64,000 bases of DNA from UBA1672 sp050633645 (GTDB taxonomy: Bacteria > Pseudomonadota > Alphaproteobacteria > Micavibrionales > Micavibrionaceae), in contig JBOEGX010000001.1 in the NCBI GenBank assembly GCA_050633645.1, positions 1 through 64,000 on the forward strand. The letters are read 5' to 3'. The notes under the pieces are model-generated. The model saw only the letters and a list, made by a program, of their open reading frames with translations, did no database searches and had not been told where the DNA came from. Position 1 is the stretch's first letter. Each line of letters opens with the position of its first letter. A program made the translations under genes and the position numbers. Below, one piece after another: positions 8,277 to 16,315 of this stretch.

Positions 8277-9203
8277 CTAGTTATTATAGCCAGGCAGAGC
8301 AGTGCCTTTTTGTAGGATGGTATCATCTGTTTTGTTTGATGGGGTTGATGGAGTTTGTGCTTTTGGTGATGACGATTGTGTGTCGTGTTCGAAGAGCGCC
8401 TCGAAACGTTCGGGGTGGTCGATTTCCATATATGGGCCGTTATAAGATTCAACCCAGCCACGCACACGGATTTTCTTACCATTCCAGTCTTTCGGATATA
8501 TTTTTTGCTTTGTGAATTTTTTAAGATCAAAGGCGGAAATAGAGGCGGTGAAATCTTCTTTCCAGTTGTTTCCGAAATTTAGATAGATGCGGTTTTTATT
8601 CATGGATGCATTGTGGATGACGCCTTCGATGATTTGATAGCTTCCTATATGAGATGTGGCTTGTTCAGGGGTGAGAATGGCGTATTTGTCCATTTCCCAT
8701 AGGCCTTGTTTTGATTGGCGAGCTTTGTCCTCTAGAGCGAGCATTTGCGTTGCCATATCGCTGTTATGCGCCGTTGTGCGTGTGCGTGCGACGCCGAAAG
8801 ATAGAAGCATTCCCTGTACCCAAACATCATCATCAAGGCGCGTTATCTGTGCGATGTGGTGGCCGAGGCGATTTGTTCGTCCCTTATCCGAAGATGAAGT
8901 TTGGTAAATGGCGACCTCTTTTCCTGTTAAGAAATCGTCTAAAATTTTAAGTGCGGTCACGGATAAGTCGCCAGGTTCGTAATAATCGAGATCAGGGTAA
9001 TCTAAGCCTGATAAATGGATGAAGCGCCCGTCTTCGAGCTTAATAACCAAGGGGTTTATGACTTCGATCACTGTGCCAGTGTCTGTGCGGCGCATTTCTT
9101 CGAAATTTCCATGGGCAAGAAAATCATTGTTTTGCGCCCCTGAGTTTTGTGAAAAAAACAGGATGGTCACGAAGGATATTGCTGCTATTATGCGTATATA
9201 CAT
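8277..9203 (-). CDS. secreted SNase-like domain protein
   Basis: The 308-residue protein begins with a cleavable-type signal peptide (residues 1-23, ending SGAQ) and carries a thermonuclease-like OB fold (about 40-170), recognised by IHLSGLDYP, TNRLGHH and SKQGLW. The residues where staphylococcal nuclease has Arg35, Glu43 and Arg87 appear to be His63, Asp71 and His115, so nuclease activity is doubtful. The C-terminal part (about 185-270) has a second beta-rich stretch with KIRVRGWVESYNGPYMEI, typical of alphaproteobacterial members, then a Ser/Thr/Pro-rich tail. It is divergent from the M48 gene with only 28 bases between starts. Confidence 0.8.
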   Translation of the reverse strand: MYIRIIAAISFVTILFFSQNSGAQNNDFLAHGNFEEMRRTDTGTVIEVINPLVIKLEDGRFIHLSGLDYPDLDYYEPGDLSVTALKILDDFLTGKEVAIYQTSSSDKGRTNRLGHHIAQITRLDDDVWVQGMLLSFGVARTRTTAHNSDMATQMLALEDKARQSKQGLWEMDKYAILTPEQATSHIGSYQIIEGVIHNASMNKNRIYLNFGNNWKEDFTASISAFDLKKFTKQKIYPKDWNGKKIRVRGWVESYNGPYMEIDHPERFEALFEHDTQSSSPKAQTPSTPSNKTDDTILQKGTALPGYNN

Positions 9204-9231
9204 AAATTATATCAGACAGTTTAAGAGACAA

Positions 9232-10692
9232 ATGATCAAGAGATACTTTTACATTTTAGCATTTATTATTGCCGTTCCAGTATTGGGGGGGTGTTCGACA
9301 AATAGTGCAACGGGGCAACAGCAATTCACCGCCTTTATGTCTCCGCAGCAAGAATTACAGGTTGGAGCGCAAGAACATGCGAAGGTTATGGCGCAGTTTG
9401 GTGAGTATAAAAATGCAAATGTTCAAAATTATGTTGAGGCCGTGGGGCAATCGGTTGTGCGATATACTGAGCGGCCAGATGTTCAGTATAAATTCACGGT
9501 TTTGGATAGCCCGATTGTCAATGCATTTGCGTTGCCGGGCGGGTATATTTATGTGACACGTGGCTTGTTGGCATTAGCGAATGATGAGGCCGAGATGGCA
9601 TCTGTTTTAGGGCATGAGGCAGGGCATATTACAGGGCGACATTCGGCAGAGCGTTATTCGCGCGGAGTGGCGACGTCATTGGGCGCGGCGATATTATCTG
9701 CGGCGATTGGAAATGATGCGGCGTCACAGGCCTTGGGCATGGGGGCTAATCTTTATTTGACGTCTTATTCACGTGGGCAAGAAAGCGAAGCGGATACACT
9801 TGGTATTCGTTATTTAACCAAGACGGGCTACGATCCTTATGGCATGGCGGGTTTTTTATCGAATTTGCGGGCGGAAAAAAATTTGCAAGCACAAATTGAT
9901 GGAGAGCAAAGCCCCGAAAATAGTATTTTTTCAACGCATCCACCAACAAGCGAGCGTGTGAATAAAACAACAGCAGAGGCACGTAGCCTTAATATTAAGG
10001 GCGCAGAAAATAGGAATCAGTATTTACGTGTTCTTGATGGTATGACATATGGGGATAGCGCCGATCAAGGATTTGCGCGCGGAAATGTATTTTATCACCC
10101 AAAATTGGGTTTTAAGTTTTCTGTTCCAGATGGTTTTAAAATTGTAAACCAGCCTTCTCAGATCGTTGCAACGTCTAATCAGGGTGTAATGATGGTGTTT
10201 GATTTCGCGAAAAATGACGGGCGGCATAATCCCGTGACGTTCCTTCGCGACGTTTGGATGGCGGGCGCGGGGGATCAAGTAAGAGTTAACGATCTTTCGG
10301 CGATTACTGTCAATGGTATGCCTGCGGCTACTGGGTATGTTAACGGGGCTGTTGGCGGTAAAAATATGCAGATTCGTTTGGTCGCTATACAATTTAGTGA
10401 TACGCAAATTGCGCGATTTCAAATCGGTTTGCCATCGGGATTATCTTCGGCGCAGATGCAGTCTGTTAAGGCGGCGAGCTATAGCTTTGCACGGATGAGT
10501 TCCTCGGAAAAGTCTGGGCTTAAGCCGTATCGTATTCGTATTGTTACTGCGCGCAATGGTGATAGTGTTGCGTCTATGGCGCAGAAAATGGCGCAGAATG
10601 ATTTCAAAGAGCAGCGTTTCCGCGTTTTGAATGGTTTGTATAACGGTCAGGGTGTTGTGGCTGGGCAGTTATATAAAGTTGTTGTTGAATAA
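9232..10692 (+). CDS. M48-family metallopeptidase lipoprotein (BepA/YfgC-like)
   Basis: This 486-residue protein is predicted to be a periplasmic, lipid-anchored zinc protease for envelope quality control. It has a lipoprotein signal ending VLGGC (lipidated Cys21), zinc motif HEAGH at 128-132 with a downstream glutamate in SRGQESEADTLG, and FSTHPPTSERV. The C-terminal third (from about 290) holds a beta-rich domain and a LysM-like stretch (NGDSVASMAQKM). I chose ATG 9232 because it places the lipobox at the right distance; longer upstream starts would run antisense through the neighbouring SNase gene. Confidence 0.9.
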   Translation: MIKRYFYILAFIIAVPVLGGCSTNSATGQQQFTAFMSPQQELQVGAQEHAKVMAQFGEYKNANVQNYVEAVGQSVVRYTERPDVQYKFTVLDSPIVNAFALPGGYIYVTRGLLALANDEAEMASVLGHEAGHITGRHSAERYSRGVATSLGAAILSAAIGNDAASQALGMGANLYLTSYSRGQESEADTLGIRYLTKTGYDPYGMAGFLSNLRAEKNLQAQIDGEQSPENSIFSTHPPTSERVNKTTAEARSLNIKGAENRNQYLRVLDGMTYGDSADQGFARGNVFYHPKLGFKFSVPDGFKIVNQPSQIVATSNQGVMMVFDFAKNDGRHNPVTFLRDVWMAGAGDQVRVNDLSAITVNGMPAATGYVNGAVGGKNMQIRLVAIQFSDTQIARFQIGLPSGLSSAQMQSVKAASYSFARMSSSEKSGLKPYRIRIVTARNGDSVASMAQKMAQNDFKEQRFRVLNGLYNGQGVVAGQLYKVVVE

Positions 10693-10699
10693 TATGTGC

Positions 10700-11521
10700 T
10701 TAGCATTCCAGTGTGTCGATGACTGTGCCATCCGTGCCAAATACCGCACAGACTAGCGATCCGCCGAACCCGCATCCACCGTCTATTGTGGCTTTAACGC
10801 AGTTGAAGTCTGTGCCGTTATGTTTGGGGTCATACCCGCGAATGACTTTTTGGAACGGGTCATAGGGGCGGATAATATTGTCGAATTTATGTGATGCCCA
10901 CCAAAAGCTATCCCCTTGATCGGTTAGTTTTTTGTCTTGGTCGATGCCCGCATTGACGAAGAGCATCGGGTGTGTGTTGTTTTGGGGGGTGAATGCTGCG
11001 CGCACCAAATGTGATGTGAAGATGTCGTGGCCTTTGTGAGATCTTATGGCGGATCTGATTTCGCGTGTCCAGGCGGCGATACTTATCATTCCTTGACGGC
11101 ATGCTTCTATACCGTCATGTGGGGAAAGGCCGTAGGCATAGAGTGTGTTGTCTAGCCCATTGCCGAGCATCCATAGTAGGGTGTTTGTTGGGTCGGGGGA
11201 GAATTGGAGCTGGATAAGTTTTTGCCACATTTCTTCTTGTGCGCCGCGTAGATACACGAAGTCAGACGGTATCATACCTGGTTGTGCGAGGACGGCGCGG
11301 CGGAAGGTGAGAATTTCATCGATAACAGATGCTGATTCTTTTCCATATCCCATGTAATTTCCTGTATAGACGAGGCGATCACCAATGCGGATGTGTGGAA
11401 ATATTGCATCGTGTAGAATTGTAAGTTTATTTAAGCCCCCATGAACGGCAGAGACAGACCAAATACGCGCGGCATTTCCGAGCGATGTAAAGCGGCTATC
11501 TGCTTTTACGTTTTTATTCAA
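10700..11521 (-). CDS. metallophosphoesterase-fold protein, probable pseudoenzyme
   Basis: The 273-residue protein aligns with bacterial Ser/Thr-type calcineurin phosphatases, but every metal-binding motif is altered. GDxHG reads SAVHG (residues 24-28), GDYxDRG reads GNYMGYG (54-60) and GNHE reads GAQE (93-96). The fold-defining spacing is intact, and the C-terminus keeps VNAGID and IDGGCGFGGSL, equivalent to the VHAG and DTG regions. It lies 130 bases downstream of carD on the same strand, past a terminator. The intact frame argues against a decaying pseudogene; a binding or regulatory role is inferred. Confidence 0.75.
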   Translation of the reverse strand: MNKNVKADSRFTSLGNAARIWSVSAVHGGLNKLTILHDAIFPHIRIGDRLVYTGNYMGYGKESASVIDEILTFRRAVLAQPGMIPSDFVYLRGAQEEMWQKLIQLQFSPDPTNTLLWMLGNGLDNTLYAYGLSPHDGIEACRQGMISIAAWTREIRSAIRSHKGHDIFTSHLVRAAFTPQNNTHPMLFVNAGIDQDKKLTDQGDSFWWASHKFDNIIRPYDPFQKVIRGYDPKHNGTDFNCVKATIDGGCGFGGSLVCAVFGTDGTVIDTLEC

Positions 11522-11589
11522 GTTATATCACTTAATTAACTGGTGGGAGGTGAGCGGGTGCTCGTAAGATACTTATATGGTATATAAAA

Positions 11590-11626
11590 ATCGGGTGCAT
11601 AGGAAGTAAAACCTTGTGCACCCGAT
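11590..11626 (-). terminator. Rho-independent terminator of carD
   Basis: ATCGGGTGCA (11590-11599 region) pairs exactly with TGCACCCGAT (to 11626) around a loop of about 16 bases that can partly close; read on the minus strand it is followed by a T-rich stretch. It lies 25 bases after the carD stop. Confidence 0.75.
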
Positions 11627-11651
11627 AGAAAATATTATCATGTCGCTTTAA

Positions 11652-12200
11652 TTATGCGGCTTTTACTTCTGTGTCAGTATTTGCAACTTCAACAGGTTTC
11701 ATTTTGCCCATAATGTCTTCGAGTTTTTCTGTTGCCTTGATTTCTGTGATGTCATCAACGGCGGCAACTTCACGTGCAAGACGTTCGAGTGCAGATTGGT
11801 AGATCTGACGTTCGCTGTATGATTGCTCTGTGTCGTCATTGCTGCGCTTAAGGTCACGAAGGACTTCGGCAATGGAGACAGGGTCGCCAGAGTTGATTTT
11901 TGTTTCGTATTCCTGCGCGCGACGTGACCACATTGTGCGGCGTACGCGTGAGCGACCTTTTAGTGTTTCAAGGGCATCATCAAGACGATCTGTTGAGCTT
12001 AGCTTACGAAGACCTGAGGACTGCGCTTTTGCAACTGGAATTTTTAGGCGCATACGATCTTTTTCAAAACTTACAACATATAGAGAAATATCCATGCCAG
12101 CGATAGTTTGGGTTTCAAGGCCCTCTACTTTACCTACGCCGTGAACAGGATAAACAACGTTGTCGCCAGTTTTGAAGTCGTTATTGTCGTTATCAGCCAT
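11652..12200 (-). CDS. carD: CarD-family RNA polymerase-binding regulator
   Basis: CarD binds the RNA polymerase beta subunit and stabilises open promoter complexes. The 182-residue protein has the N-terminal RNAP-interacting Tudor-like domain (FKTGDNVVYPVHGVGKVEGL, about 9-28 onwards) and a C-terminal helical DNA-contacting domain with RRTMWSRRAQEYETKI and SIAEVLRDLKR. AGGTGA lies eight bases before ATG. A good promoter (12335-12363) and a strong terminator (11590-11626) make it a monocistronic unit. Confidence 0.96.
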   Translation of the reverse strand: MADNDNNDFKTGDNVVYPVHGVGKVEGLETQTIAGMDISLYVVSFEKDRMRLKIPVAKAQSSGLRKLSSTDRLDDALETLKGRSRVRRTMWSRRAQEYETKINSGDPVSIAEVLRDLKRSNDDTEQSYSERQIYQSALERLAREVAAVDDITEIKATEKLEDIMGKMKPVEVANTDTEVKAA

Positions 12201-12334
12201 ATTTATATCACCTTTTTAAAAAAAGAATTTCATTTATTGTCCTGATGAAGAAAGATATATGAGAACAACCTTATTCTTTGAAATGGTTGCTCCCATTGGG
12301 TTTTGACAATCTTCTTTAACACGACATGTGTAGG

Positions 12335-12363
12335 ATCATAGCAAAATTTTAACGAATTTACAA
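12335..12363 (-). promoter_or_regulatory. carD promoter, sigma-70 type
   Basis: On the minus strand TTGTAA and TATGAT are separated by exactly 17 bases. Transcription would start near 12328, giving a leader of about 125 bases before the carD ATG at 12200. Confidence 0.6.
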
Positions 12364-12458
12364 CTTAATACGAAATAAAGTTGGTTTATTTTACATATTT
12401 TTAACGATTTGATGTTTTATTTAGTTTTTTTTATGGGTAGAGTTTCTGATTATGTCTA

Positions 12459-12917
12459 GTGATTCGAATAGGTGGTGCAACCGTGATTGAGCCTGATTTG
12501 TTCCTGCAGAAGCCTCTTGAGGATTATATTGAGTTTTGGGAAAAGCTTAATAAGCGCTCGGTTTTGTTGTTGCCAGAATTGGTGGTTGATGGTTTTTCTT
12601 TTTGTGATCCTTATCATAATGTTATTGGGCCTTCGGAGGTTTGCGTCGTGTTAACGCAGCGATTTAAGGTTTTTAATGGTGGGCGGTATCATGTGTATGA
12701 TTTCATGTGGGGGCGTAGAGAGGCCACCGCTTATATGCATTGGAATTTCACATATTCGCCAAAGAAGCGTTTTTTGGGCAAGCAGCTTGATGACGTTGTG
12801 ATAGGTGGCATGAGTAAGCTTATCTTTTCACAAGATGGGAAGCTATTGTCTCATGAAGACTTTTTTGCTGCGCATGAGGTGTCAGAAATGAAGGCGTACT
12901 GCGCTTTAGCAAAGTGA
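12459..12917 (+). CDS. NTF2-like (SnoaL-type) fold protein
   Basis: The 152-residue protein looks like a nuclear-transport-factor-2-like cone-fold domain of the kind seen in small alphaproteobacterial proteins. Supporting stretches are LVVDGFSFCDPYHNVIGPSE, a central VYDFMWGRREATAYMHWNF and HEDFFAAHE, in the family's usual order. No catalytic residues can be assigned. The start is uncertain: GTG 12459 is given, but GTG 12483 has an AGGTGG ribosome site upstream and would shorten it by eight residues. The last 12 bases overlap the convergent LD-carboxypeptidase gene. Confidence 0.65.
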   Translation: MIRIGGATVIEPDLFLQKPLEDYIEFWEKLNKRSVLLLPELVVDGFSFCDPYHNVIGPSEVCVVLTQRFKVFNGGRYHVYDFMWGRREATAYMHWNFTYSPKKRFLGKQLDDVVIGGMSKLIFSQDGKLLSHEDFFAAHEVSEMKAYCALAK

Positions 12918-13814
12918 TTGTGTTGTTTTGAATATTTTCTTGTTTGTATCTATTTCTGCTTGAATACCGATTGGCATTGGGGCGAAATTTTTACCGTGAC
13001 CGAACGGCATGTTGTAGAATATGGGGATGTTCAAACCGTCTGTATGTTCCGTGATAATGTCTTTTAAGGTGTAGCCGAATGGCTTTCCGCATTCCTGTAT
13101 GGATGTAAATTCACCAAATATAATGGCGTTTACGGAAGAGAATATTCCAAGTCTTTTAAGGTGGAGGATCATGCGGTCGATACGGCTGAGTTCTTCGTTG
13201 CAGTCTTCCAAAAATAAGATGCCTTTTTCCCAAAAGTTTTTTGGTAGCGTTTGTGGGAGGTATTGAAACAGGCTGAGATTTCCACCGATAAGGTTACCTC
13301 TGGCGGTTCCTTCGTGCAATATGTTTTCTTTTGTTACGGTGTATGAGATCGTTTTTCCTTCTAATAAATTGAGAAGGTCATTAAGGTCGTTGTATTTGTG
13401 GATGTTCTTAAATACGGGGCCGTGAATGGACGGGATATTTGTGTGTGCATAAACAGCGTTGAGGAGTGCAGTGACGTCACTGAAGCCGATTAGGGGCTTT
13501 GGCGTAGATTTGAGGCGCTCGAAATTTATTGTATCTGTTAAGTGTAGGCATCTGTTTCCGCCGCCTGCCGCCCAAATTGCGGATATATCTTTGCGTTGCC
13601 ATAGCCCCTGAAAGGCGAGTGCTTTTTGTAGGTGGTTTCCAGCGGATTGGTTTTCACGCTCATAAGTTTGGGGGTGGATAAACACCTTGTATCCGCGTTT
13701 TTCCAGAGTGGTGGCAGATTTTTCAATGTCTTCACGTTCAACCCAGCTGGATGGTGCGAAGACACCGATTGTATCGCCTTGTTTTAAGGCGGTGAGTTTT
13801 ATGGGGGCGCTCAT
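12906..13814 (-). CDS. ldcA: LD-carboxypeptidase (S66 family)
   Basis: This enzyme trims the terminal D-alanine from murein tetrapeptides during peptidoglycan recycling. The 302-residue protein has the S66 nucleophile Ser112 in LIGFSDVTALL, AAGGGNRCLHLTD, HGPVFKN, the catalytic glutamate region FLEDCNEELSRIDRMI and the histidine in MPFGHGKN. It has no signal peptide, as expected for a cytoplasmic LdcA. Its ATG lies two bases after the stop of the CapK-like gene, so the two are translationally linked. LdcA is the best call; microcin self-immunity MccF proteins share the fold. Confidence 0.9.
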   Translation of the reverse strand: MSAPIKLTALKQGDTIGVFAPSSWVEREDIEKSATTLEKRGYKVFIHPQTYERENQSAGNHLQKALAFQGLWQRKDISAIWAAGGGNRCLHLTDTINFERLKSTPKPLIGFSDVTALLNAVYAHTNIPSIHGPVFKNIHKYNDLNDLLNLLEGKTISYTVTKENILHEGTARGNLIGGNLSLFQYLPQTLPKNFWEKGILFLEDCNEELSRIDRMILHLKRLGIFSSVNAIIFGEFTSIQECGKPFGYTLKDIITEHTDGLNIPIFYNMPFGHGKNFAPMPIGIQAEIDTNKKIFKTTQSLC

Positions 13815-13816
13815 TG

Positions 13817-15244
13817 CTATGATGCCTTACGTTGATAATATCCGCCTACAACTTCGGCTTGCCCGTCGCCTTCGCCAATGATTTTGAATTTACGGGTATA
13901 GTCATGTTCAAAATATTCAGGGAAATTGATTTCTATATTATCGTAATTTGAGAAAATCTTGCCGATGGTTTTTTTAATTTCTTTTTTGATTTTATCTATT
14001 TTATCTCTTTTTAAGATCACGAAATTTAGTTGCATATATTTAGATCCATTTTCCTCGCCATGGCGGAGCATAAAATGAATAATTGGATCGTGTAGTTTTT
14101 TGTTGATTTCATTGACGGTGTGATTGAAATAGGATGCGAAATACATGTAATTATCTGCGCCGATTAAGTAATCTGTGTTTTTTCCTTCCAGATATTGAAT
14201 GGATTGTGTGCCGTCATCGTTGTTGATGATTTGTCCCATATCTTCGATGCGGTAGCGTATTAGGGGGAAGGCGCGTTGATGATATGATGTTACGAGCATG
14301 GTGTTATTCGGACCTTGCTCAAGATAGGCGTAATCATCAAATACATTATATTCGAAGCTGTTGAGGGCTTTTTGATGTGCTATTTCGCCAAACTCTACTG
14401 CGCCATAGGTTGATTGAATATCACTATCGGGGAACATTTTTTGAATGAATGATTTGCTGCAATCCATGAAAAATTCACCACTAATATTTATATAAGGGAG
14501 GTTTTCAAAGGGCTCTATATTTTCATCATGCATGATTTGTGCGATGCGTTGTAGAACGCATGGGAAAATGACAAGCAGCGTTGATTTTGTTTTTTTGAGC
14601 GTTTCTAAAAGTTCTAAAACGGTATCTTTATTAAGCTCTTCGAATGGAACCATGGTGAAGCCAAAATAACGATTTAGATTTTTTGCCTGATCAGCATAGA
14701 CGCCAGTGAAATAGGATTTTAGGGGGTAGAAAACCGTAAAGCTTTCCCCTGTTTTCCATCCATTTAACTTGAAGGAGTGTAGAAAGCTTTGTGCGAATAT
14801 ATTGGCGTCTTCGTAATCAATCCAACGAAAGGCGGGGACGCCAGATGAACCGCCTGTTGAAAGGCTTGCTTTGAAGTCTTTTTTTATTATGGCGTGTTTT
14901 ATAAATTCTTTTGTGGGTGGAGTTTGTCCATCTTGAAGAAGGTTGATTTTGTCAGCAAGGTGGTCTGATTTAAATGCGTCATTTTGTTCTTTGAGGTGTG
15001 ATTTTTCAATAATGGGTAAATGTGAAAAGGCGTAGAAAAACTCATTGTCACTGAGTTCGTGCTCGCTTTCCAAAAAATTATCGTAAACGCCTTTGTAGAA
15101 AGGAACATTTTCGTTGGCGTGGCGTATTGTGTTTAGTAAGCGCATGCGCCTGGAATCGTGGCTTTTTTTAATTGGAGATAATGCAATTCTATAGCCGATG
15201 AGTTTACGCAATAATTTCATGTTGGATTTGTTACCCGTCTGCAT
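13817..15244 (-). CDS. CapK/PaaK-like adenylate-forming enzyme
   Basis: The 475-residue protein belongs to the phenylacetate-CoA ligase/CapK branch of adenylate-forming enzymes. It shows the phosphate-binding loop STGGSSGVPAF, the aromatic adenine-pocket motif YGAVEFGE and the RYRIEDMG ribose-binding equivalent. CapK relatives are often tied to polysaccharide or cell-wall tailoring, but the substrate is unknown here. The given ATG overlaps the upstream DHH gene by 14 bases; ATG 15220 (MKLLRKL) would also fit. No ribosome site is obvious at either, suggesting translational coupling. Confidence 0.8.
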   Translation of the reverse strand: MQTGNKSNMKLLRKLIGYRIALSPIKKSHDSRRMRLLNTIRHANENVPFYKGVYDNFLESEHELSDNEFFYAFSHLPIIEKSHLKEQNDAFKSDHLADKINLLQDGQTPPTKEFIKHAIIKKDFKASLSTGGSSGVPAFRWIDYEDANIFAQSFLHSFKLNGWKTGESFTVFYPLKSYFTGVYADQAKNLNRYFGFTMVPFEELNKDTVLELLETLKKTKSTLLVIFPCVLQRIAQIMHDENIEPFENLPYINISGEFFMDCSKSFIQKMFPDSDIQSTYGAVEFGEIAHQKALNSFEYNVFDDYAYLEQGPNNTMLVTSYHQRAFPLIRYRIEDMGQIINNDDGTQSIQYLEGKNTDYLIGADNYMYFASYFNHTVNEINKKLHDPIIHFMLRHGEENGSKYMQLNFVILKRDKIDKIKKEIKKTIGKIFSNYDNIEINFPEYFEHDYTRKFKIIGEGDGQAEVVGGYYQRKAS

Positions 15245-16196
15245 TAATTTGTTTGATTAATTCTTGTAAAGTTTCTTCGGATTTCATGTTGGAGATCTGA
15301 CAGGTTCCTGCGGCATGATGTCCGCCGCCGCCATAGCTTAGCATTAGAGTGCCAACATTTGTTTTGCTGCTGCGATCTAGGATGGATTTTCCAGTTGCAA
15401 AGACGGTATTTTGTTTGTTTTTACCCCATAAAATGTGAATTGAAATATTGCATTGCGGAAAGAGGGCGTAAATCACAAAACGGTTCCCTGCCCAAATGGT
15501 GTCTTCTTTGCGTAGATCGAGGACAACGAGATTTTTATGTGTGGTGGCGCAGCGCTCAATTTGTTCGCGGCATTTTATTTGGTGTTCGTAATATAAGTCT
15601 ACGCGTTCCTTTACATCAGGTAGAGCGAGAATTTCTTCTATATCATTGTGATCGCGGCAGAAATCGATGAGTTTCATCATAAGTTGATAATTTGAGATGT
15701 TAAAGTCACGAAAGCGGCCCAAACCTGTTCTGGCATCCATTATAAAGCTGAGTAGTACCCAGCCTTCAGGGGATAATATTTCTTCTTTTGTGAAGTCCGC
15801 GGAATCGGCCTTATCAACGGCAATCATCATTTCTTCTGATACACGTGGAAATGTTTTGGCACCACCAAAATAATCGTAAACAACGCGGGCAGCAGATGGT
15901 GCATTTACGTCGATGATGTGGTTGTCAGGGTTTCCTTCTACGCGGTCACCTTCGCTTGCGTGATGATCGAAGGCAATATGGGCGCCTTCAACATATGGGA
16001 GGTTTGTTGTGATATCGTCGCCATTTACTTCGATAAGGCCATCTTGCATGTCTTTTGGGTGTGCAAACATGATGTCATCGATAATGTTAAGTTCTTTAAG
16101 TAATATTCCGCATACTAAACCATCCATATCACTTCGTGTGATGAGGCGGTATTTCTTTCCCTTTTCGGGCATAATTTTCATCTTTTCGGCGGACAT
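15231..16196 (-). CDS. DHH/DHHA1-family phosphoesterase
   Basis: The 321-residue cytoplasmic protein has DHH-type motifs in order: RSDMDG near residue 20, FDHHASEGD, a central VDKADSADF and the C-terminal DHHA1 motif GGGGHHAAG. Such enzymes hydrolyse short RNA, cyclic dinucleotide or polyphosphate bonds; which of these applies is not clear from sequence. AAAGG precedes the ATG by eight bases. It heads a three-gene operon with the CapK-like and LD-carboxypeptidase genes. Confidence 0.87.
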   Translation of the reverse strand: MSAEKMKIMPEKGKKYRLITRSDMDGLVCGILLKELNIIDDIMFAHPKDMQDGLIEVNGDDITTNLPYVEGAHIAFDHHASEGDRVEGNPDNHIIDVNAPSAARVVYDYFGGAKTFPRVSEEMMIAVDKADSADFTKEEILSPEGWVLLSFIMDARTGLGRFRDFNISNYQLMMKLIDFCRDHNDIEEILALPDVKERVDLYYEHQIKCREQIERCATTHKNLVVLDLRKEDTIWAGNRFVIYALFPQCNISIHILWGKNKQNTVFATGKSILDRSSKTNVGTLMLSYGGGGHHAAGTCQISNMKSEETLQELIKQINADG

Positions 16197-16280
16197 TTGG
16201 CAACCTTTACTTTTTATGGTTTGAATATATACGCAGATGTTTAAAACATTTGTAGAATGCTTAACTTGGATGATTCTGAA

Positions 16281-16305
16281 TCAAGTATGGCTTTCAGTCA
16301 AGTAT
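16281..16305. repeat. 8-bp direct repeat upstream of the DHH operon
   Basis: TCAAGTAT occurs at 16281-16288 and again at 16298-16305, a 17-base period, in the 119-base gap between the GT2 gene end and the DHH gene start. On the minus strand it would lie upstream of the DHH operon. It could be a tandem operator; chance is also possible. Confidence 0.25.
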
Positions 16306-16315
16306 AAAGGCGTAA

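Noticed and set aside
9019..9231. Longer start of the M48 peptidase gene at 9019 or 9190.
   Set aside because: It would run antisense through the SNase gene and put about 70 residues before a perfect lipoprotein signal; ATG 9232 gives a normal lipobox position.
12304..12330. TTGACA on the plus strand as a promoter for the NTF2-like gene.
   Set aside because: No -10 box lies 16-18 bases downstream; the nearest TAGGAT is 22 bases away.
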